Of a stretch of DNA of 64,000 bases, positions 33,851 to 41,795 are shown in pieces (the stretch's first letter is position 1; each line of letters opens with the position of its first letter). The stretch spans positions 1 through 64,000 of the forward strand of contig WNKP01000012.1 in assembly GCA_009797885.1 (NCBI GenBank), given 5' to 3'. The DNA is from Flavobacteriaceae bacterium GF1. Lineage in GTDB: Bacteria; Bacteroidota; Bacteroidia; Flavobacteriales; Flavobacteriaceae. The notes below the pieces were generated by a model, which saw nothing but the letters and a program-made list of their open reading frames with translations, searched no databases and was not told where the DNA came from. A program made the translations under genes and the position numbers.

Positions 33851-34903
33851 ATGATAAAGCGTAGGGATTTTATCCAAAACAGTTCGGCCGCTTTGTTGGC
33901 CATAGGTCTGCCCGTGAGGGCTTCAGTTAAGTCTCAAGAAACCACCCATCCTCCAAAAATCAATAAACCCAAACGTTTAAGAAAGGGTGACGTCGTGGGT
34001 CTGATCGCACCCGGTTATGCCATTACAGAGGAACAATTGGAACGTTCCGTTAAGGCCATCAAGGCCATGGGCATGGAACCCTACCATACCTCACGGATTT
34101 TTGGCAACCATGGCTATTTAAGCAATACCGACGCAGAACGGGCCGAAGATCTGATGCATATGTTCCGCAACCCAAAAGTTGATGCCATTTTCTGCATTCG
34201 CGGTGGTTATGGCTGCACGCGGATACTGGATTTGTTGGATTTTTCACTTCTGGCCCAGCATACCAAGATACTTTTGGGGTATAGTGATATCACTGCGCTT
34301 TTGAACACCTTTTACCAAAAAATAGGCCTTATCGGCTTTCATGGTGCCATGGGCCCCGAACTGGATTCCTATGCCTACAATGGGGTGAAGGATTTGCTCA
34401 TGCACCCCAAGAAAAAATGGATTTTGGAAAACTACCAATTTGATGAAGATACCTTGTTGAACGACCCCGTTTATGAACCTTATGTGATTACACCGGGAAC
34501 GGCCAAAGGCAAATTGGTGGGTGGCAACCTTTCCCTGCTTTCGGCCATGAACGGCACCGACTATGGTCTGGATTATAGCGATACCATCGTTTGTATTGAA
34601 GATGTGGGTGAGGCTCCCTATCGCATCGACCGAATGCTGACACAATTATTGTCCACCCCCAGTTTTAAAAAAGCGGCGGGAGTCGTCTTTGGCGTTTGTG
34701 CGGGCTGTGACAAAAAAGAGGGTTCCGATTCCTTTTCTTTGAAAGAAGTGGTGACGGATCGCTTGGCCCCGATGGGTATCCCTGCGGTGTATGGCATGAG
34801 CTTTGGACATATTGCGGAAACCTTTACCTTTCCCATTGGCATTGAAGCCGTTTTGGATACGGACTCCTTTTCACTACGGCTGGAAGAAAAACCCTTGACC
34901 TGA
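33851..34903 (+). CDS. LD-carboxypeptidase (peptidase S66 family)
   Basis: This 350-residue protein is related to LdcA, which removes the terminal D-Ala from murein tetrapeptides. The N terminus MIKRRDFIQNSSAALLAIGLP has an RR motif and hydrophobic stretch, so export by Tat is likely, unlike cytoplasmic LdcA. The core shows VGLIAPGYAI, IRGGYGCTRIL and the nucleophile S145 in LLGYSDITAL. The Glu/His partners are around IEDVGEAPYRIDRM and GMSFGHIAETFTFPIG. An AGGAG ribosome-binding site precedes the ATG. Export suggests a role in envelope peptidoglycan turnover. Confidence 0.9.
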   Translation: MIKRRDFIQNSSAALLAIGLPVRASVKSQETTHPPKINKPKRLRKGDVVGLIAPGYAITEEQLERSVKAIKAMGMEPYHTSRIFGNHGYLSNTDAERAEDLMHMFRNPKVDAIFCIRGGYGCTRILDLLDFSLLAQHTKILLGYSDITALLNTFYQKIGLIGFHGAMGPELDSYAYNGVKDLLMHPKKKWILENYQFDEDTLLNDPVYEPYVITPGTAKGKLVGGNLSLLSAMNGTDYGLDYSDTIVCIEDVGEAPYRIDRMLTQLLSTPSFKKAAGVVFGVCAGCDKKEGSDSFSLKEVVTDRLAPMGIPAVYGMSFGHIAETFTFPIGIEAVLDTDSFSLRLEEKPLT

Positions 34904-35938
34904 TTATTGAAAGGTTAACCTGGCAATCCGGTTCCTACCCGCGGCATAGGCAATAGAATCATTTAAAAAGCGAATCGTGTAAAAACCTTCTTGGCTCAGG
35001 GATTCCCAATTTTCACCTCCATCATTCGAGTAGGCAATTCCCGTAAAGCCAATGGCAACAATGTCTTTGCCTGCTGCATTGGGGACAAATTGCACACAAC
35101 TCTTATATCCCGGTGAGTCACCATCCGCAATGACATTCCAGGATTTCCCGCCATCCGTCGTCAGGGCTTTATTTGCCTTGGAACCAACGGGGTTCGTGTA
35201 GTCTCCGCCAAACGCCATACCAAGGTTTTGGTCGTAAAAATCAAGGGAATAGACACCTTGCGTAGCTGAGGTATTTACAATGGGCACGACCTGCAGTTGC
35301 CAGTTTCTCCCTTTATCCGGTGAAAAATAAATACGACTTTCCGTTGTGGCCACCCAAGTCCTATCCCCTTTTATTTCAATATTGGTGTTGCTGGCAGCAA
35401 AAGCTCCCTCACCTTCAATCCCCTTGGGCAAGTTGGCACAGGAAACCTTTTCCCAACTTTTGCCACCATCCCTGGTTATGATAATGGACAGGCATCCATC
35501 GACCGTATCACCAACGGCTATTCCCTCCTGGTCGTTCCAAAACTTCATCGCATCGTAAAAAACACCCTTACCACGCTCCGTATAGACCAGTTCCATAGTA
35601 CCGTTATTCCCAGTTTTATAAAGCAGGGCAGGATTTCCTGCTGAAAGCATAAAAAAATCCGTTTGGGTATGTGCTATGGCACGGAATTCCGGAACTATGG
35701 AGTCGTAAACTTGTATATTGGACCTCAGTTTACCGGTTTTCACGTCTACCGTACCATATGTTCCATTACTTCCGGCAAAGGCCAGCGTGTTTTCATCCAA
35801 AAATTCAATGGCCCTAACACTCAAGGAGTCTTCAAAAACCGTTTCTATTTGAATCGAATTATAGCTATGCGATTTTTTTTGTTCCGAGCAACCAAAGATT
35901 ATCGCAATAGCACATACCAAACAACCTAATTTTCCCAT
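34904..35938 (-). CDS. Ycf48/sortilin-like beta-propeller lipoprotein
   Basis: Starting at ATG 35938 (MGKLGCLVCAIAIIFGCSEQ) gives a 344-residue lipoprotein; starting at 35962 adds eight residues before the signal. It contains several BNR/Asp-box-like repeats (TRDGGKSWEKV, SPDKGRNWQL, TTDGGKSWNV, SNDGGENWESL). They define a beta-propeller of the Ycf48/photosystem assembly-factor-like and sortilin type. Bacterial members that are not photosynthetic have no established role. It is convergent with the LD-carboxypeptidase, whose stop is directly adjacent. Confidence 0.85.
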   Translation of the reverse strand: MGKLGCLVCAIAIIFGCSEQKKSHSYNSIQIETVFEDSLSVRAIEFLDENTLAFAGSNGTYGTVDVKTGKLRSNIQVYDSIVPEFRAIAHTQTDFFMLSAGNPALLYKTGNNGTMELVYTERGKGVFYDAMKFWNDQEGIAVGDTVDGCLSIIITRDGGKSWEKVSCANLPKGIEGEGAFAASNTNIEIKGDRTWVATTESRIYFSPDKGRNWQLQVVPIVNTSATQGVYSLDFYDQNLGMAFGGDYTNPVGSKANKALTTDGGKSWNVIADGDSPGYKSCVQFVPNAAGKDIVAIGFTGIAYSNDGGENWESLSQEGFYTIRFLNDSIAYAAGRNRIARLTFQ

Positions 35939-36216
35939 ACAATCATTTAAAAAAAATACCATCCTAGCTCCTAGTATTGATTTCTTGTTGATAATCGAAT
36001 AAGTTTAATAACCATAAAAATAAAGCATTCGTCATTGTACTGAACACACTTCAAAAATATACTTAATGTCGTGTAAAAGACCCATAAAAAAGAGCGGAAC
36101 CGGACTTTTTTTATTTTTAAGCAATCTAACTTTAAATAATTGATTTCCAATTATTTAAATTCATTCTACCCATTCTCGTTCGTATCTTTAATAGGAACTT
36201 TAAAATAGTAGGTACT

Positions 36217-36465
36217 ATGGCTATACGATTGGGAAACACCTGTGCGAATTGTGACAAATTTATGAGTGATAGCACATGTGCGGTTCACAAAGTGAAGGTC
36301 GGCCACCTTTACACCTGTGACAATTTTGAAATGAAAGCGCGATTGGCCGATGAAAGAAATTGCACAAGCTGCCTTCGTTTTGAAAGGGAGGATTGTGCCA
36401 ACCCACAAAAAGCGGCTCCAGGAATGATGTGTGCTGTTTGGGCACCCCGAAGCATGAGTGCCTAA
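36217..36465 (+). CDS. Cys-rich mini-protein with duplicated four-Cys module
   Basis: This 82-residue protein has eight cysteines (C9, C12, C21, C34, C49, C52, C60, C72). They form two copies of the spacing C-x2-C-x7/8-C-x11/12-C, each followed by an aromatic (CDNF and CAVW). This suggests two small metal-binding knuckles, zinc or Fe-S. There is no signal peptide. I recognise it only as a conserved flavobacterial hypothetical type. It lies 98 bp upstream of a Fur-family regulator on the same strand, which hints at metal or redox biology. Confidence 0.65.
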   Translation: MAIRLGNTCANCDKFMSDSTCAVHKVKVGHLYTCDNFEMKARLADERNCTSCLRFEREDCANPQKAAPGMMCAVWAPRSMSA

Positions 36466-36563
36466 AAACGGGGCTTGAACGTATTGGGGTCGGTATTTCC
36501 CTATCGGCCCCATTTTTTCCTTCTCATGCTTTACGTAAAAAATACAATTGCCAATCCCCAAAA

Positions 36564-37028
36564 ATGGACATCGAATCCAAAATAGAAGTGGTCAAAAAGG
36601 TATTCACTGAGTACCTACAGAGTAATGGGCACCGAAAGACTCCCGAAAGGTTTGCCATTCTAGAGGAGATTTATTCCAACAACGAACATTTTGATGTGGA
36701 TGAACTCTACTTCCAAATGAAGAAAAAGAACTACCGGGTGAGCCGGGCCACAATCTACAACAATATCGAATTGATGATAGCCTGTGGTTTGGTTAGAAAA
36801 CACATGTTCGGGGACGCCAAGGCACGATATGAGAAATCATATTTTGATAAGCAACACGATCATATTGTCCTTACCGACACCGGGGAGATACTTGAGTTCT
36901 GCGACCCTAGAATACAGCACATCAAAAAGACTATTGAGGAAGTATTCAAAATCAATATCCATAATCATTCCCTTTATTTTTATGCCACCCTCAAACCCGC
37001 CACTTCAAGTGTTAAAGTTGAGGAATGA
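36564..37028 (+). CDS. Fur-family metal-responsive transcriptional regulator
   Basis: The start at 36564 ([22 protein letters not shown]) gives a 154-residue protein; the longer open frame overlaps the Cys-rich gene. The winged helix is at ~15-90 ([39 protein letters not shown]). The dimerisation/metal domain has [22 protein letters not shown] and a late [11 protein letters not shown]. The CxxC pairs for a structural zinc seen in many Fur proteins are absent. Whether it senses Fe, Zn or peroxide cannot be read. An operator was not found nearby. Confidence 0.9.
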   Translation: MDIESKIEVVKKVFTEYLQSNGHRKTPERFAILEEIYSNNEHFDVDELYFQMKKKNYRVSRATIYNNIELMIACGLVRKHMFGDAKARYEKSYFDKQHDHIVLTDTGEILEFCDPRIQHIKKTIEEVFKINIHNHSLYFYATLKPATSSVKVEE

Positions 37029-37196
37029 TTTTTTTTAGGTGGTTTCTCAAAACGAACCCGTTGGCATAGGGCCATTGGCTATGGTGATTTCCTTGTAGAT
37101 GCTTCAAAAGAGTCAAATTGCCGTTCACTATCACCTTTTCATGATTTACGTAGTGCCGTTTTAGCTCAGTCCAACAACAAAATGTACCAGAAAAGC

Positions 37197-37204
37197 TACC
37201 TTTG
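37197..37204 (+). promoter_or_regulatory. -7 element for the RsmB-like gene
   Basis: TACCTTTG matches TAnnTTTG, 17 bases ahead of the ATG at 37222. No TTG at the right spacing. Confidence 0.45.
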
Positions 37205-37221
37205 CAAGCTCATTCTATACT

Positions 37222-38436
37222 ATGCGTCTCCACAGGAATTTGGTCTTTGCCGTTATTGATGCCCTGAACCTTATCTTCAATGAAAATGGCTATGCCGATA
37301 AGGTAATTGAAAAAGTCCTTAAATATGACAAACGATGGGGTGCAAGGGATCGTGGTTTTATTGCGGAAACAACCTACGAAATTGTCCGTTATAAACGTTT
37401 GTACTCAGAAATCGCGGAGGTAAATGCACCCTACTTCCGGGCCAATTTATTTCGTTTGTTTGCCGTATGGGCCGTATTGCGGGGGATTCCACTACCCGAT
37501 TGGAAACAATTGGAGGATACGCCCGTTAGGCGCATCAAGGGACGCTTTGATGAACTGTCCAAAATTAGAAAACTACGGGAATCCTTCCCGGATTGGTTGG
37601 ACGAGCGTTGCGAAAAAGCATTGGGCAAGGAATTATGGGACAAGGAAAGTGCTGCCCTTAACATACAGGCCGAAGTGGTTTTACGTACGAACACCTTAAA
37701 AACGAACAAAGGGGACCTTCGTAAGATATTGGGCGAAATGGATATTGCAACGGAAACGGTTTCCGGTGCCATGGATGCCCTAAAACTGAAGGAAAGAAAA
37801 AATGTGTTCACCACAGAAGCGTTTAAGGCGGGCTTGTTTGAAGTACAGGACGCCTCATCGCAATTGGTTGCGCCCTATTTGGATGTTGCTCCCGGACAAC
37901 GTGTTGTAGATGCCTGTGCAGGGGCAGGTGGCAAAACACTGCATTTGGCCGCACTTATGCAAAATAAAGGGCAGTTGATTGCCATGGACATCTATGAAAG
38001 CAAACTGAAAAAGCTAAAAATCAGGGCCAGACGCAACGGTGTCCACAATATGGAGACCCGAATCATTGAAAACGCAAAGGCCATCAAAAAACTTCATGGC
38101 AAAGCGGATAGGGTCCTGTTGGATGCCCCATGTTCCGGTCTTGGTGTACTAAGGCGTAACCCCGATAGCAAGTGGAAATTGGAACCTGACTTCGTGGAAC
38201 GCATCAAAGGGGTACAGCAAAAAATTTTAGGGGATTATTCCAAAATGGTCAAACCGGGAGGTAAATTGGTCTATGCCACTTGTTCCATCCTTCCGGAGGA
38301 AAACACGGAACAAGTTGCACATTTTTTGGCTTCGGAATTTGGGCAGCCCTTCACTTTGGTGAAAGAACAAAGCATTTATGCCTCGGAAAGTGGTTTTGAC
38401 GGATTCTATATGGCCCTTTTGGAAAAAACGGGATAA
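37222..38436 (+). CDS. RsmB/NOL1/NOP2/Sun-family rRNA cytosine-C5 methyltransferase
   Basis: This 404-residue protein has an N-terminal NusB-like/RNA-binding portion (RWGARDRGFIAETTYEIVRY) and a Rossmann methyltransferase core (~200-400). The SAM motif is VVDACAGAGGKTLHLAALM. The two catalytic cysteine motifs of m5C enzymes are DAPCSGLGVLRRNPD (motif IV) and YATCSILPEENTEQV (motif VI). It methylates cytosine in rRNA (RsmB modifies 16S C967 in E. coli); the exact site here is inferred. It stands alone with its own -7 element. Confidence 0.92.
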   Translation: MRLHRNLVFAVIDALNLIFNENGYADKVIEKVLKYDKRWGARDRGFIAETTYEIVRYKRLYSEIAEVNAPYFRANLFRLFAVWAVLRGIPLPDWKQLEDTPVRRIKGRFDELSKIRKLRESFPDWLDERCEKALGKELWDKESAALNIQAEVVLRTNTLKTNKGDLRKILGEMDIATETVSGAMDALKLKERKNVFTTEAFKAGLFEVQDASSQLVAPYLDVAPGQRVVDACAGAGGKTLHLAALMQNKGQLIAMDIYESKLKKLKIRARRNGVHNMETRIIENAKAIKKLHGKADRVLLDAPCSGLGVLRRNPDSKWKLEPDFVERIKGVQQKILGDYSKMVKPGGKLVYATCSILPEENTEQVAHFLASEFGQPFTLVKEQSIYASESGFDGFYMALLEKTG

Positions 38437-38450
38437 TTATTTGATTTATG

Positions 38451-38458
38451 TAACTTTG
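38451..38458 (+). promoter_or_regulatory. -7 element abutting the AraC-family start codon
   Basis: TAACTTTG matches TAnnTTTG and ends only four bases before the ATG at 38463. Transcription would begin at or next to the start codon, suggesting a leaderless mRNA. Confidence 0.5.
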
Positions 38459-38462
38459 GGAC

Positions 38463-39371
38463 ATGCAAAAAAAAGTATCGATAGAAGACTTTTACGAATC
38501 TACCCATCACTATGTCCCAGAAAGTGTAAAATCCGGTATTGGTCATTTTAATGTATTCAAACTCGATGAATTTGCCGGCCCCAAACCAAAACCAATGCCT
38601 TTCAATAGAAGGGATTATTATAAAATAAGTTTGGTAAAGGGCAAAAGCAGGGTCCACTATGCCGATAAGGTGGTCACTATTGAAAAACAGGTGATGGTTT
38701 TTTCCAATCCCCAGATACCCTATAACTGGGAGCGGATTGATGAGCAATTGACCGGTTACTTTTGTGTTTTCACGGATACCTTTTTTCACCAATTTGGGGA
38801 TTTGACCCAGTATCCCGTTTTTCAACCCAATGGAAATCCCGTCCTTGAACTTTCGGATGAACAGCTAAAGTCAATTACTCCCATATTTGTACGTATGTTG
38901 GACGAAATCAATTCCGACTACGCCTATAAATATGATTTACTTCGAAATATGGTGTTTGAGCTGATCCATTCTGGATTAAAGATGCAACCGGCCCAAGTTG
39001 CCCTACAATCCAACTCCAATGCATCGGAGCGTATTTCCGGACTTTTTATGGAACTGTTGGAGCGGCAATTCCCAATAGAAAGTCCATTGCAACGCATGGG
39101 TTTGCGTTCGGCATCCGATTTTGCCAATCAATTAAGCGTTCATGTCAATCATTTGAATCGGGCGTTAAAGGAGTCCCTGGAAAAAAGTACTTCGATATTA
39201 ATTGCCGAGCGCGTGGTCCAGGAAGCCAAAATCCTGCTTCGCCATACCAATTGGAACGTTTCCGAGATAGGCAATTCCCTGGGTTTTGAAGAAACCGCCC
39301 ATTTCTCCAATTTCTTTAAAAAACATGCGGACCACTCCCCGGCCGCGTACCGGAAATTGGAAATTGTTTGA
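38463..39371 (+). CDS. AraC-family transcriptional regulator
   Basis: This 302-residue protein has an N-terminal cupin-like effector domain (~20-150; RVHYADKVVTIEKQVMVFSNPQIPYNW). A C-terminal double helix-turn-helix follows (~200-300; LSVHVNHLNRALKESLEKSTSILIAERVVQEAKILLRHTNWNVSEIGNSLGFEETAHFSNFFKKH). The ligand is unknown. The SDR oxidoreductase 88 bp downstream on the same strand is the likely target, a common AraC-SDR pairing. Confidence 0.93.
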   Translation: MQKKVSIEDFYESTHHYVPESVKSGIGHFNVFKLDEFAGPKPKPMPFNRRDYYKISLVKGKSRVHYADKVVTIEKQVMVFSNPQIPYNWERIDEQLTGYFCVFTDTFFHQFGDLTQYPVFQPNGNPVLELSDEQLKSITPIFVRMLDEINSDYAYKYDLLRNMVFELIHSGLKMQPAQVALQSNSNASERISGLFMELLERQFPIESPLQRMGLRSASDFANQLSVHVNHLNRALKESLEKSTSILIAERVVQEAKILLRHTNWNVSEIGNSLGFEETAHFSNFFKKHADHSPAAYRKLEIV

Positions 39372-39459
39372 TTTTTACAACTCTTGGTTTCACTTTCGTA
39401 ATGTAAACCACGGCCCACAAGAGAACTTTGTAGTGTTCAATTTAAAAAACAAAAACACT

Positions 39460-40221
39460 ATGGATTCTAGAAAAATAGCATTGGTTACAGGGGGTAGCCG
39501 GGGACTGGGCAGGGATATGGCGGTTAACCTGGCCAAAAAAGGATTGGATGTGGTCATCACCTACAATTCCAACAGTGAAGCTGCCCAACGAACCCTTGAA
39601 TTGATTGGCACTGAAGGTGCCCAGGGCATCGCACTACAATTGGATGCCCGAAACAGTACCGCTTTTGAGGCTTTTAAAACCAATTTGGTAGCAGAATTAA
39701 ATAAGCAATGGAACAGGTCAAAAATTGATTATTTGGTCAATAACGCAGGTTTTGGCCACGAAGGTTCGGTTTTCGATACCTCGGAAGAAGCTTTTGATGA
39801 CCTCATGAACGTCCATTTCAAAGGCGTGTATTTCCTTACCCAAAAGCTACTTGGCGCCATGAATGACGGTGGTGGCATTGTAAATATTTCCAGTGGTTTG
39901 GCCCGGTTTTCATTCCCGGGATATTCTGCCTATGCGGCCATGAAGGGAGCAGTTGAAGTCTATACCCGATATCTGGCCAAGGAATTGGGGACGCGAAAAA
40001 TTAAGGCCAATACGGTCGCTCCGGGAGCAATCAATACGGATTTTAATAAGGACCGTTTTGAAGCGGCACCCCAAGTCGTGGAGATCATAGCTTCCTTAAC
40101 GGCATTGGGCCGTGTTGGTGAAGCAGAGGACATTGGTAGTGTGGTGGCGTTTTTGTGTACCGATGATGCTGCCTGGATCAACGGTCAACGTATTGAAGCC
40201 TCGGGAGGAATGTTTGTCTAA
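39460..40221 (+). CDS. Short-chain dehydrogenase/reductase
   Basis: The ATG at 39460 gives MDSRKIALVTGGSRGLG, the canonical SDR start of a 253-residue enzyme; the frame continues upstream but that part overlaps the AraC gene. The NAD(P) motif is TGGSRGLG, followed by NNAG, a Ser in VNISSGLA and YSAYAAMKGAVE with the catalytic Tyr and Lys (YxxxK). The C terminus INGQRIEASGGMFV is typical of classical SDRs. An Arg after the TGGSRG pattern suggests NADPH preference. The substrate is unknown. It is closed by a strong terminator. Confidence 0.9.
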   Translation: MDSRKIALVTGGSRGLGRDMAVNLAKKGLDVVITYNSNSEAAQRTLELIGTEGAQGIALQLDARNSTAFEAFKTNLVAELNKQWNRSKIDYLVNNAGFGHEGSVFDTSEEAFDDLMNVHFKGVYFLTQKLLGAMNDGGGIVNISSGLARFSFPGYSAYAAMKGAVEVYTRYLAKELGTRKIKANTVAPGAINTDFNKDRFEAAPQVVEIIASLTALGRVGEAEDIGSVVAFLCTDDAAWINGQRIEASGGMFV

Positions 40222-40224
40222 ATC

Positions 40225-40254
40225 AAAAAAAGCCCCGAATCGGGGCTTTTTTTT
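40225..40254 (+). terminator. Rho-independent terminator after the SDR gene
   Basis: AGCCCCG (40231-40237), loop AAT, CGGGGCT (40241-40247), flanked by a run of A and a run of T. The symmetric flanks make it usable in both directions. Confidence 0.9.
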
Positions 40255-40438
40255 AGTCCTTTTTAAGATGGGATACACCATTCCCAACCGCACCACACAA
40301 AAATTGTATTTGGTTTTATCCTGTAGACAATTCAGGAGTTGATGGTTAAAAACATTAAAATTTAAAGCTTTCTTAGGATAACACTTCGGCAGTATCCCTT
40401 ATTTTTACAGCACGACCCTACCAAGGCCATCAATTGCT

Positions 40439-41152
40439 ATGATCAAAGTCCATAAACTCCTTGGTATTTTCTCCATTTTGATTCCCTTCATATCTGCCTG
40501 TGCCCAAGAGGGTCCCTACGCATACAAAAAAGATGACCCCAACGGAATTGGCAAATGGTATATGGGTAGGGAAATTGCCCATGTAATGGGGTTTCAGGGT
40601 ATGTACTGGTTGGAACGCCCAGAGCGTGAAAAGGAGGAGAAAGCAACCAAACTATTGGAAAATATGCAACTATCCGAAACTGATGTCATTGCGGATATCG
40701 GTGCAGGTTCAGGATACCATGTTTTCAAAATGGCGGAAAAAGCCCCTAAAGGAATTATCTATGCCGTGGATATTCAAGAGGAGATGTTGGAAGTACTAAA
40801 ATTGCGAAAACGGGAATTCAAGGCGAGTAATGTCCAAATCGTTAAGGGTTCCGAAAAAAATGTCAATCTCCCCAAGAATACACTGGATAAGGTGCTTATT
40901 GTGGATGTATATCACGAAATGGGTTATCCCATGGAAATGATGCAATCCATTTACAATGCCATGAAAAAAGAAGGCAAGCTATACTTGATTGAGTATCGAG
41001 GCGAAGACCCAAGAGTACCCATTAAAAGATTGCATAAAATGACAGCGGATCAAGCGGTTAAGGAAATGGCTGCCGTTGGATTTGTGTTGGAGGAAAACAT
41101 TGCTAATCTGCCATGGCAGCATTGTATGGTATTTGTCAAAGGAGTAAATTAA
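40439..41152 (+). CDS. Exported SAM-dependent methyltransferase-like lipoprotein
   Basis: This 237-residue protein starts MIKVHKLLGIFSILIPFISACAQ, a lipoprotein signal with SAC lipobox. After a short linker, a class I methyltransferase fold follows. Its motif I is VIADIGAGSGYHVFKMAEKAP, then YAVDIQEEMLEVL, VNLPKNTLDKVLIVDVYHEM and a late LYLIEYRGEDP. Such domains need S-adenosylmethionine, which is cytoplasmic, so the signal peptide is puzzling. Comparable proteins with signal peptides occur in other bacteria, and their role is unknown. The next gene begins directly at its stop codon. Confidence 0.78.
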   Translation: MIKVHKLLGIFSILIPFISACAQEGPYAYKKDDPNGIGKWYMGREIAHVMGFQGMYWLERPEREKEEKATKLLENMQLSETDVIADIGAGSGYHVFKMAEKAPKGIIYAVDIQEEMLEVLKLRKREFKASNVQIVKGSEKNVNLPKNTLDKVLIVDVYHEMGYPMEMMQSIYNAMKKEGKLYLIEYRGEDPRVPIKRLHKMTADQAVKEMAAVGFVLEENIANLPWQHCMVFVKGVN

Positions 41153-41695
41153 GTGCAACGACAAACTGCCATAGTAGTCCTATTTTTAATCTCTACAGTT
41201 ATGAAAGCTCAAACCCTTTTTGATGCCAGTACCCATCCAAATTCCAAAAACTGGTACATCATTGATGATGTTGTTATGGGTGGTCGTTCCTCCGGTGAAT
41301 TTGGAATGACCAAAGAGGGGTATGCCAAATTCTCGGGAACGGTTTCCCTGGAAAACAATGGAGGATTTTCTTCGGTACGATATACCTTGGAAACCCAAAA
41401 AGTGACTCCCGAAAATAAAGTTCGAATCCACCTAAAGGGGGATGGAAGCAACTATCAATTCCGGGTTAGGCACCAAAGGGGAAGCTATTACAGTTATATC
41501 ACCAAATTTGAAACGAACGGAAACTGGCAAACGCTGGAATTTCAACTTAAAGACCTCTATCCCACTTTTCGGGGGCGACGATTGGACCTTCCGAATTTCG
41601 ATCATCAGAAGATTGAAGAAATTACTTTTCTTATCGGAAACAAGGTTCCCCAAAAATTTGAACTAACCATTTCAAGAATTGAATTGTTGGATTGA
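41153..41695 (+). CDS. CIA30-family exported protein
   Basis: The GTG at 41153 follows the previous stop without a gap, giving a 180-residue protein with signal sequence TAIVVLFLISTVMKAQ. The mature part shows WYIIDDVVMGGRSSGEFG, FSGTVSLENNGGFSSVRY, VRIHLKGDGSNYQFRVR and a galactose-binding-like sandwich. This is the pattern of CIA30 (complex I intermediate-associated protein 30) domains. Bacterial CIA30 proteins are not known to assemble complex I and may bind a ligand. It is coupled to the exported methyltransferase gene. Confidence 0.85.
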   Translation: MQRQTAIVVLFLISTVMKAQTLFDASTHPNSKNWYIIDDVVMGGRSSGEFGMTKEGYAKFSGTVSLENNGGFSSVRYTLETQKVTPENKVRIHLKGDGSNYQFRVRHQRGSYYSYITKFETNGNWQTLEFQLKDLYPTFRGRRLDLPNFDHQKIEEITFLIGNKVPQKFELTISRIELLD

Positions 41696-41795
41696 CGTAT
41701 TTAGAACCACAATAAACTAAATCGTGACCAACCCAATGAACCAAACATTGGACTATCTTTCCCTGTGGTTTAGTGACCACTATTGAATCCAAACC

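Noticed and set aside
39286-39459. N-terminal extension of the SDR gene
   Set aside because: It overlaps the AraC 3' end and precedes the canonical SDR start MDSRKIALVTGG.
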